A program made the translations under genes and the position numbers. A stretch of 10,530 nucleotides of DNA, taken from positions 1-10,530 of the forward strand of contig SLEY01000474.1 in assembly GCA_007124535.1 (NCBI GenBank), written 5' to 3'. Positions 1 to 5,507 of the stretch are shown one piece after another; within the stretch, counting starts at the first letter, position 1, and the number at the start of each line of letters is the position of its first letter. Below the pieces are notes generated by a model that saw only the letters and a list, made by a program, of their open reading frames with translations, was not told the DNA's origin and ran no database searches. Origin of the DNA: Planctomycetaceae bacterium (lineage in GTDB: Bacteria; Planctomycetota; Planctomycetia; Pirellulales; Pirellulaceae).

Positions 1-208
1 GTCGGACGCGGTAGCGGCCGGGGAGGGTATTTACCAACAATGGTATCCAACCTGAAACAAACCCTGCGGTCCAACCCATGCGAGCCCCATCCCGAAAACT
101 TGAGCGAGCCAGAGAGTTGCTTAGGAGCGAGAAGGCTCCGAATAACAGGCCAGGAGAAGAAAACGTAGGGGACACGGCGCCCCCCACCCGGCCGCTACCG
201 CGTCCGAC
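1..208. repeat. 208-bp segment bounded by a perfect 22-bp inverted repeat
   Basis: Bases 1-22 (GTCGGACGCGGTAGCGGCCG plus GG) are the exact reverse complement of 187-208; pairing continues imperfectly inward to 28/181. The interior has no convincing gene but holds small dyads (ACCA-N4-TGGT at 32-43; GGAGC-N6-GCTCC at 124-139). The left arm starts at the first base of the window, so the true left end and any target-site duplication cannot be seen. A short element bounded by long inverted ends and lacking a gene resembles a MITE or REP-type intergenic repeat; that identity is inference. The inverted repeat itself is seen directly. Confidence 0.6.
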
Positions 209-225
209 CTCCCCGGAGGGGAGGT
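207..225. repeat. Palindromic hairpin, 8-bp stem and 3-nt loop
   Basis: ACCTCCCC (207-214), loop GGA, then GGGGAGGT (218-225) form a perfect stem. It abuts the right arm of the 22-bp inverted repeat and lies 18 bp from a second strong hairpin. The pair sits just past the end of the minus-strand gene, so it may be a REP-like element or help end transcription or stabilise the mRNA 3' end. Confidence 0.55.
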
Positions 226-243
226 GGAATCATGCTACTCTTC

Positions 244-265
244 ACCCTCCCGCTTGCGGGAGGGT
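244..265. terminator. Strong hairpin overlapping the stop codon of the 916-aa gene
   Basis: ACCCTCCCGC (244-253), TT, GCGGGAGGGT (256-265) form a perfect 10-bp stem; the two innermost bases probably open into a CTTG-type tetraloop. Base 265 is the last base of the minus-strand TAA stop. No U-tract follows on either strand, so it is not a textbook intrinsic terminator. It could be a GC-rich terminator, an mRNA 3'-end stabiliser, or one unit of a dispersed intergenic repeat. Confidence 0.45.
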
Positions 266-3015
266 TATCCGTCGCTGTTGGCAATCGGTTCATGCAACGA
301 CACCTGGACGTCGTCCAACCAGACGTCGCCGACCCCGGTCAGTTCGAAGTGGACCACCACCTCCGCATCCCGGGGGGCAGCTCGGTACAGCACGAAATGC
401 TGCCAACCCGCGGGTTCGACAATCCGCAGCGCCAAAGTCTCGCCACTGAGGGAATCCACGATCCGCAGGCCGTCTCGTCCGCCCTGAATCGGTTCGATCA
501 GCCGCACCCAACCATGTACCCGCAACAGCTGGCCACGTCGTACCTCCACGGGAGGGGTGGTGATTCGCAGGGGCGGGGCTTCGAACACGGCAGGCGCCGG
601 TGTCGCTTCGCTGCGCACGCTCAACCGCAGGCAGCGATTGCCCACCTGCGGCGATTCGTCATCCAGTTCGACCAACGTGGTCAGGTCCCGGGTTTCGGCG
701 GCATGGTTCTGCCAGCCGGTGGCCTGCAGATGCGCGAGACTCTCGAAATCGCCCGCTGGCAGCAAGTTTTCGCTCCAGCCGTTTCCCGCTTGTAACCGCC
801 GAGCCATCTTCCAATGTAGGGGCAGGGCGGGCAGCCACACGCAATAAGGACTGGCTGCCGGAGACGGAAAGGCCTCAGCCGCTGATTTCCAATGCATCCG
901 GCGGACACTCGCCAGATGATTCAAAGCCTTGTCAGCAAAGGCGTAACCGGCCGCGTGATCGCTGGAGCCCAAGAGCAACTCGCAGTGCCGCAGATTCGCC
1001 CGAGCCTGCTCCAGCCAACGTTCCGCCTGAGGCAGACCCGGCGATTGCGCCACCATGGAACGATGGATCGGTTCCAGTTGTTCCCATTGGGCGACCGCCA
1101 CATCCCGATGCAACTGAGCCACCTCGCGCTGCTGGCCCGATAAGGCTCGGTTCAGGTGGCTCAGCACCAGCGAATCGTTGGTAATCGCGATCAGATTGAC
1201 GTGCGCCCGTGTTTCCAGGTTCACGCGGATTCCGCCAGCCACACGCCGGTGGGTCAAGGTCCGCAGGCCACCCGGCTGCAAATGATAGACCCGGGGCGCG
1301 TTGACACCGCTGGGCACGACCAGCGACAGCGGTCCGGGCGGAGCCGGTCCGGACGTATACTGCTGCTGGGGATCCTGATGCAGAATCAGCAACAGCTGGG
1401 CACGCTCGGTCTGCAAGACACTGACGCGCAAATCCTCACGATCGGTCGCCACCTCGGGCCGCCGTGTCCCGGCAGCCGCCCACGGCTCGATGACCTCCAG
1501 TTCCAGGTTCAACTGGCGGAGCAGGCGCGCCCGGCGTTGCGATTCTCCCTCGCCGCCGTCCAAACGCGTTTGCGAGGTGAACATCAGACCGCGAGCCCCA
1601 CTGGCGATGGCTTCGTACGCCATCTGGCGAACCTGTTCCGGCTCGACCGTCAGGGACAGGGGCCAGCCCAGTCCCAGGGCAGCCCACTGGTCCACCAGCG
1701 GACCGGGCGGTTCGGTCTGGATGGTCGCCCAAAATGGCGTTCCCGGGCGCGCCAACGTCGGGTACTGGTCAAGCCACCGACCGTAGCGGGGCAGGGACAG
1801 ACTGGTTCCGATCGGTTCCGCCCGGGCGATCAGAAAATTGACCAGCCGGCTGTAGTTCCAGATCCGCCGCCGCGCCTCGCCAATCAACGGCCGTTCGGGG
1901 CGCGGATCCATTTGCCGCAACTGGCTGGCCCGCTCGCGTACCAATTCCAGATGCGGTTCCTCCAAACCGCTACCCAAATGCCAAGCCAGCACCCGGTCGT
2001 GCGCGGCGGTGATCTGGCCGTCGTTCGGCGGCGGAGCGATCAGCCAGAGTTCCAGACGCGCCGCCTCCCGCAGTTCGCCAGCGGTGGGCGCCGCCGGCAA
2101 TTGCACCGCATTGAACCCCAAAGACTGAAGCCACTCCAAAGATTCGCCATTGCTCTCGATCACCCGTGGAAATATCGGACCCCCTTCCGCAACCACCGTC
2201 GCTCCGCTTACCCGTACCCCCCCGTCCGAAGAAATCATCTCCCCTTCGCCGGTCGGAACCGCATCCGATACCCCCGCCCAATCTTCCCCAGACGTATGGG
2301 AAGTGAATTGGGCCACCGGCACCTGCCCCCGAAACTCCAGTTCATCCAGCCACACATTGCTGGTGCCAGAGCCCCCGTACGCATTAAGGACCACCATGTC
2401 AACATAGGCCTCACGGTCATCCACGCCCGGCCCATATTGCGAGCGCAACACACGAACCTGGCGTTCCAATAAACGGTCCGGATGGTGGATTCGCAGCTGT
2501 TGCCACGAACCGCTTTCTTGGTAGATGTCACCGCGCAGCAAAGCCGTCAGCGGCTTCCCATTCCGTGGGTCCGCAGTTCGCGGAAATACAACTCGAGCCA
2601 TGAACTGCAGCCCCGTACGGTCCGACATGACCCACAAACTGGGCGACCATTCCGGGATCACGCGCGAGGGGGTAATGTCCCGCACGATGTAGGCGTAGGT
2701 GCCCTGACCCGCCGCGATACGAAACTGCTCGCTGGCCTGGCGGAACCGCACGACCCGACCATCCCGGCGGTGGACGAGTATTTGCACGGGAGCGTCGGCG
2801 TCGGCCAGTCGCCACCCCATTGGGGCATCATTCGTCTCCCTTTCTGAGGCGGAATGCAAGGGAGTCGCATTCACCGGCAGGGGGGCCAGCAACCAAGCGG
2901 CGAGCAGGCAGAGGCGAAACCAACCGGCCCTGGCCAAGGTTCTCCGAGCACGGCCCGCCTCAGCCGTGCCGCGGAAATCCAAGGGATTCGTAACTTTGCA
3001 GCAAATGGCTCGCAT
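265..3015 (-). CDS. Exported multidomain protein with TIM-barrel-like core and CBM-like ends
   Basis: This is a 916-aa protein when read from the ATG at 3015. The open frame extends to a TTG at 3171, but that stretch holds a palindrome and hairpins and looks regulatory. Residues 32-50 (core LCLLAAWLLAPLPVNA) form a signal peptide behind an unusually long basic n-region, so a TTG start near residue 27 is also possible. Residues 60-232 look like a beta-sandwich ending NVWLDELEF. Residues 285-520 resemble a TIM barrel (WLQSLGFNAVQL, ELWLIAP, GARGLMF) of the glycoside-hydrolase type. Residues 525-615 look like a small beta domain and 618-740 are largely helical. Residues 748-907 form a second beta-sandwich (NLLPAGDFE to DVWLDDVQV) like carbohydrate-binding modules. 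I cannot assign catalytic acids or a GH family. The likely role is extracellular glycan binding or cleavage, by inference. No strong Shine-Dalgarno site precedes the ATG. Confidence 0.75.
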   Translation of the reverse strand: MRAICCKVTNPLDFRGTAEAGRARRTLARAGWFRLCLLAAWLLAPLPVNATPLHSASERETNDAPMGWRLADADAPVQILVHRRDGRVVRFRQASEQFRIAAGQGTYAYIVRDITPSRVIPEWSPSLWVMSDRTGLQFMARVVFPRTADPRNGKPLTALLRGDIYQESGSWQQLRIHHPDRLLERQVRVLRSQYGPGVDDREAYVDMVVLNAYGGSGTSNVWLDELEFRGQVPVAQFTSHTSGEDWAGVSDAVPTGEGEMISSDGGVRVSGATVVAEGGPIFPRVIESNGESLEWLQSLGFNAVQLPAAPTAGELREAARLELWLIAPPPNDGQITAAHDRVLAWHLGSGLEEPHLELVRERASQLRQMDPRPERPLIGEARRRIWNYSRLVNFLIARAEPIGTSLSLPRYGRWLDQYPTLARPGTPFWATIQTEPPGPLVDQWAALGLGWPLSLTVEPEQVRQMAYEAIASGARGLMFTSQTRLDGGEGESQRRARLLRQLNLELEVIEPWAAAGTRRPEVATDREDLRVSVLQTERAQLLLILHQDPQQQYTSGPAPPGPLSLVVPSGVNAPRVYHLQPGGLRTLTHRRVAGGIRVNLETRAHVNLIAITNDSLVLSHLNRALSGQQREVAQLHRDVAVAQWEQLEPIHRSMVAQSPGLPQAERWLEQARANLRHCELLLGSSDHAAGYAFADKALNHLASVRRMHWKSAAEAFPSPAASPYCVWLPALPLHWKMARRLQAGNGWSENLLPAGDFESLAHLQATGWQNHAAETRDLTTLVELDDESPQVGNRCLRLSVRSEATPAPAVFEAPPLRITTPPVEVRRGQLLRVHGWVRLIEPIQGGRDGLRIVDSLSGETLALRIVEPAGWQHFVLYRAAPRDAEVVVHFELTGVGDVWLDDVQVSLHEPIANSDG

Positions 3016-3106
3016 CCCAGCAGCGCCGCTTCGTAAAATGATCCGAGGACAGGCGGTTGAAAAAGACCGACGGGAGCGGGGCTTGTACCACGCCTCGCGT
3101 TTCAGG

Positions 3107-3122
3107 AACAGATCAATCTGTT
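3107..3122. promoter_or_regulatory. 16-bp palindrome, candidate operator
   Basis: AACAGATCAATCTGTT has perfect 7-bp arms around a 2-bp centre and is AT-rich compared with its surroundings. It lies 92 bp upstream of the chosen ATG of the 916-aa gene and 232 bp upstream of the 89-aa gene. Dyads of this size are typical binding sites of dimeric repressors or activators. The regulator is unknown and no regulator gene lies in the window. Confidence 0.45.
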
Positions 3123-3147
3123 GCGTTTTGGCGACATGCACGACAAA

Positions 3148-3183
3148 CCGGGATAAGCGGGGTGACCGCAAATCCCGGTCACC
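3148..3183. promoter_or_regulatory. Two overlapping, mutually exclusive hairpins
   Basis: CCGGGAT (3148-3154) pairs with ATCCCGG (3172-3178). GGTGACCG (3161-3168) pairs with CGGTCACC (3176-3183) across a 7-nt loop. Both need bases 3176-3178, so only one can form at a time. GTCACC (3178-3183) can also pair with GGTGAC at 3194-3199. This may be an attenuator-like switch in RNA or a multi-site operator in DNA; the sequence alone does not decide. Confidence 0.4.
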
Positions 3184-3298
3184 GTGTGGGTTAGGTGACG
3201 AGGTCCCCGGTGAGCCGCCTTTGGTACGGAATCTGCACTCGTTTCGAGTCGCCGGCTATCGGGGGAACGCGGAGAACCACCGATCCGCCCCTGGCGAA

Positions 3299-3318
3299 GG
3301 CGTTCGGCCGAGAACGCC
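3299..3318 (+). promoter_or_regulatory. Leader hairpin upstream of the 89-aa gene
   Basis: GGCGTTC (3299-3305), loop GGCCGA, GAACGCC (3312-3318) is a perfect 7-bp stem ending about 24 nt before the GAGGA Shine-Dalgarno site (3343-3347). A second stem GCGGA / TCCGC (3269-3273 / 3284-3288) and the dyad ACTCG-TTT-CGAGT (3237-3249) lie just upstream. It could be a 5' UTR stabiliser or a translation-control element. Confidence 0.35.
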
Positions 3319-3353
3319 GCCGGTAAGGAAGACCCGACCCTTGAGGATGTCTT

Positions 3354-3623
3354 ATGCCCCACACGACCCGTCGAGCGAATGATGCGAGCAGCGGCCACGA
3401 GTTGGCAGAACTGGTTGGCGCGGTGTCCGAATTACCGGCGGAATACGCCGCACGCTTGGAACCGATCGTCCAGCGGGTATGGGACCGCAGCCAGCAACGG
3501 CGACAGGTCTTGGACCGACTGCAGGCTGCGGTGAGTCAACTACGCCAGGATGTGGCCTACCTGGTCTTCGATCTCGAAGCGACTCGCCGCGAACGCGATC
3601 AGTATCGCCGCCAGCGAGGCTAG
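3354..3623 (+). CDS. Small coiled-coil protein of a planctomycete-type family
   Basis: This 89-aa protein starts at an ATG preceded by GAGGA at 6-nt spacing, a good ribosome binding site. Residues 15-85 are almost entirely helical and charged. They include a hydrophobic-heptad stretch (LDRLQAAVSQLRQDVAYLVF) followed by DLEATRRERDQYRRQ, which reads as a coiled coil. It has no signal peptide, membrane segment or cysteine, so it should be cytoplasmic. I recall short proteins with a DLEATRRER-like tail as recurrent in Planctomycetes, but I know of no assigned function and this could not be searched. A DNA-associated or scaffolding role is possible but speculative. It is transcribed alone, divergently from the 916-aa gene and convergently towards the beta-helix gene. 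Confidence 0.75.
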   Translation: MPHTTRRANDASSGHELAELVGAVSELPAEYAARLEPIVQRVWDRSQQRRQVLDRLQAAVSQLRQDVAYLVFDLEATRRERDQYRRQRG

Positions 3624-3977
3624 ATCGATTCGGGGCAGGTGAAACGGGAGAGAGTTAGCGACACCCAGAGCGAACCGACGTTCAGCGACGCCATTGCAAC
3701 GGTGCGGCGGCTGTTTTGGCAGGAAACGGTTTTTTCCCAGCCTTGCTTTCGGGAACCGTCGCGAGGATGCTGGGCGCCCAAGGATCGCATTCGTCCGTTC
3801 CCGCTGGCCAATTCCGACGAGAAAAGGAACCAGGGCTTGCCAGAAGCTCTCCAGCATCCGTTTCCTTTGCGAGGAACTGTCGGTTCGGTTGTTGATCGTC
3901 CGGCGGGCAGGAACGCCCATCTTACGGATCGAATCAGTTCAGGTCGATTTCGTTGCTTTGGTTCCGTATTCCGGGAA
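3624..3977. other. Gene-poor convergent gap
   Basis: These 354 bases lie between the stop codons of the convergent 89-aa and beta-helix genes. The only notable structure is an imperfect stem: ACGGTT (3726-3731) with AACCGT (3754-3759), extended by CCC/GGG around a T-rich bulge. It might serve as a terminator, but no U-tract follows. Open frames on both strands here lack domain signals. A minus-strand frame with ATG at 3857 and an AAGGA-like site is the best of them, and I judged it insufficient. Confidence 0.4.
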
Positions 3978-5096
3978 TCAGGTCCCGTCCGCGGCGCATT
4001 GCGAGCCCGGGGGGCAGAAATCGCAGGCATCCCCGTCCCCTTCGACCGGTTGGCCGTCGACGAAGTGGAAGGGATGCGATTGAGGCGTCTGGTCCGACCC
4101 CCAGACGTTCTGGAAGACACGCGTATTCCCGGTCGCTCGGACGGAGTCCCGGGGCGGGCGAGCGAACCAGTTATTGTGAACGGTTGCCCCGTCGGACGGC
4201 GTGCCCCGGATCCCCACGTGAACCCGCGGATTGAGGAACGTATTGTGATGGATGTGCATCCAGTCCCCGGCGATATCCGTCGCATCGCCCCGATCCCGCC
4301 CGCCGTGCATGTCGAAATGGCTGCCCGTGGCGTTCTCCCGGATCAGATTGTAAGCCGCCTCGTAACCCGTGCCCGGCGCTCCGGTGCAGGCGATATGATG
4401 GCGGCAGTAATCGAAGATATTCGCAATGATCCGCACGTCCCCCCCGCCATGGACGGAGACCCCATAGCCCAGCCCCCCACGCTGGCAGTGGTGGATGTAG
4501 TTGTGATGGATCCGCGTCTTCAGGGCGCCGCGGGAGACCCCGATGCCGCTGACGTTAAAGTTGTAGATCTCGCAGTTGTCGATCCGCGTGTGATAATGAT
4601 TGACCAGCAGGAACGTCGAACTGCCGGCGATCCGCTCCGTGCCGCCGTAGGCCCCTTCGAAGCGCAGGCCGGTCAAGCGGACATGGTCCCCGGCGGCGAT
4701 GAACATGCGGCCGAAACTGGTGGTGTACAGCCGCGCGCCCGGACATCCGTCTTTGCCGCGTGTGCCGGCCAGCGTGACTCCCGCCGGGATCGACAGCGTG
4801 CGCTGGTCCGTCAAATCGATTTCGGTCCCCGAGGGAACGAACACGATCTGTTCCGGCTGGGCTTCCGCCAAGGCGTCGACCAATTCGCTCCGAGTGGTAA
4901 CCACAAAATCCCCCGTTTCATGGATATCGCGGTAGCCTTCGCCCCCGCCGATGGGGTCTCCCGTGGGGTTGGCTTCACTGCCGTAAATCGGTTCCGCACC
5001 GTGCGCGCGGTTCGAACCGGCCAGCCATCCGGCACTCGCGCCGGCAATCAGCAACATCGTCAAAACCATGCATCGGGGAATCACGGGGAACCACAT
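3978..5096 (-). CDS. Exported right-handed parallel beta-helix protein
   Basis: The protein has 372 aa from the ATG at 5096. That start is preceded by GGAAGG about 9-10 nt away and lies just downstream of a plausible promoter. An earlier in-frame ATG at 5183 would overlap the -35 box. Residues 1-33 are a signal peptide (VLTMLLIAGASAGWLAG, cleavage near AHGA). Residues 65-335 carry short repeated beta-helix rungs with Asn/His at the turns (RIDNCEIYNF, RIHHNYIHHC, VRIIANIFDYC, HIHHNTFLNP, ATVHNNWF), as in pectate-lyase-like and Beta_helix proteins. The VPSGTEIDL and SIPAGVTLAG stretches resemble the N-terminal strands of pectate lyase family 1. The canonical RxPxxR catalytic motif is not seen; the closest is RGTPSD at 297-302. 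The substrate is therefore open, probably an extracellular polysaccharide. The tail (352-372) is acidic and Cys-rich: GDGDACDFCPPGSQC. Confidence 0.82.
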   Translation of the reverse strand: MWFPVIPRCMVLTMLLIAGASAGWLAGSNRAHGAEPIYGSEANPTGDPIGGGEGYRDIHETGDFVVTTRSELVDALAEAQPEQIVFVPSGTEIDLTDQRTLSIPAGVTLAGTRGKDGCPGARLYTTSFGRMFIAAGDHVRLTGLRFEGAYGGTERIAGSSTFLLVNHYHTRIDNCEIYNFNVSGIGVSRGALKTRIHHNYIHHCQRGGLGYGVSVHGGGDVRIIANIFDYCRHHIACTGAPGTGYEAAYNLIRENATGSHFDMHGGRDRGDATDIAGDWMHIHHNTFLNPRVHVGIRGTPSDGATVHNNWFARPPRDSVRATGNTRVFQNVWGSDQTPQSHPFHFVDGQPVEGDGDACDFCPPGSQCAADGT

Positions 5097-5159
5097 CCGC
5101 TGGCGCCTTCCGAATCGTTCGTGTGCCGGGTCAGGAAAACAGGACGAATCCAAACTCCG

Positions 5160-5188
5160 GTTGTAGGCCACCGGCCGACGCATTGCAA
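5160..5188 (-). promoter_or_regulatory. Sigma-70-like promoter of the beta-helix gene
   Basis: On the minus strand, TTGCAA (5188-5183, 4/6 to TTGACA) and TACAAC (5165-5160, 4/6 to TATAAT) are separated by exactly 17 nt. The predicted start of transcription near 5153 gives a leader of about 57 nt to the ATG at 5096. This placement supports the shorter gene start. Confidence 0.45.
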
Positions 5189-5206
5189 CCGTTCGCGTTC
5201 ACGGTT
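5187..5206. promoter_or_regulatory. Inverted repeat at the -35 edge, candidate regulator site
   Basis: AACCGT (5187-5192), 8 nt, ACGGTT (5201-5206) is a perfect 6-bp dyad. Its inner arm overlaps the first two bases of the predicted -35 box of the beta-helix gene. A protein bound here would sit where activators or blocking repressors usually act. Confidence 0.38.
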
Positions 5207-5248
5207 CCCGCATGGGATTGCCAATGGAAGGTCGGTTGTCCGTATTCC

Positions 5249-5260
5249 GTTTACGTAAAC
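5249..5260. promoter_or_regulatory. Perfect 12-bp palindrome, candidate operator
   Basis: GTTTACGTAAAC is fully self-complementary, is AT-rich in a GC-rich setting, and lies between the divergent beta-helix and Asp-box genes. LacI- and GntR-type sugar regulators bind palindromes of this size, and such a regulator would suit glycan genes. The link to a family is inference. Confidence 0.42.
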
Positions 5261-5302
5261 AAGCACGTCGCCCGTCACGTTCCTCTGCCGATCCGGAGCC
5301 GG

Positions 5303-5331
5303 TTGCGTTTTACGGAATTGCTTTCTATTTT
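5303..5331 (+). promoter_or_regulatory. Weak candidate promoter of the Asp-box gene
   Basis: TTGCGT (5303-5308, 3/6 to TTGACA), a 17-nt spacer and TATTTT (5326-5331, 4/6 to TATAAT) lie in the most AT-rich part of the gap, about 170 nt before the ATG. A second option, TTGTGA-N17-TACATC at 5425-5453, gives a shorter leader but a poorer -10 box. Confidence 0.25.
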
Positions 5332-5507
5332 CAGGCTTTGAATGAGGGGCAAGAATCGGCTTCCCCGCGGCGCCGGTCAAGATTCCCTGGAATCCCGCAG
5401 CGTCGCGGCCGAAATCGTGGGTGCTTGTGACCGAGGCGCGGTTGTGTTACATCATCCTAGGTTGGCAATTCGGCTGATTTGACAGTTTTCTGGGAGGAGA
5501 ACTCACC

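Larger units (their letters stand above)
3016..3353. promoter_or_regulatory. Divergent intergenic region with dyads and structured leader
   Basis: This 338-bp gap separates the minus-strand 916-aa gene from the plus-strand 89-aa gene. It contains a 16-bp palindrome at 3107-3122, two overlapping hairpins at 3148-3183, and three further stems at 3237-3249, 3269-3288 and 3299-3318. No pair of -35/-10 boxes is good enough to call for either gene. GC-rich DNA makes short stems by chance, so only the longer dyads carry weight. Confidence 0.5.
5097..5507. promoter_or_regulatory. Divergent control region of the beta-helix and Asp-box genes
   Basis: This 411-bp gap contains a good minus-strand promoter (5160-5188), a dyad flanking its -35 side (5187-5206), a perfect 12-bp palindrome (5249-5260) and a 14-bp dyad (5381-5394). 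Weak plus-strand promoter candidates lie near 5303-5331 and 5425-5453. I see no gene in it. Confidence 0.5.

Noticed and set aside
1156..2472. Long plus-strand open frame (438 codons) opposite the 916-aa gene
   Set aside because: It is Gln/Arg/Pro-rich with no domain, signal or ribosome site. It is the expected antisense shadow of a GC-rich gene whose minus-strand product has a signal peptide and folded domains.
3540..3857. Possible minus-strand gene (ATG at 3857, AAGGA-like site) downstream of the beta-helix gene
   Set aside because: It overlaps the well-supported 89-aa gene by 84 bases, has mixed third-position composition and shows no family features. I keep it as unlikely but not excluded.
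3963..5249. 11-bp direct repeat TCCGTATTCCG flanking the beta-helix gene (3963-3973 and 5239-5249)
   Set aside because: Several 11-bp matches are expected by chance in 10 kb, and there are no other signs of an insertion.
3639..5258. 539-codon plus-strand open frame over the beta-helix gene
   Set aside because: Its composition is Arg/Asp/Pro-rich and domain-free, while the opposite strand encodes a clear beta-helix with signal peptide and promoter.
5479..5507. TTGACA-like hexamer just before the Asp-box gene
   Set aside because: It is only 23 nt upstream of the ATG, so its -10 box would fall on the start codon.
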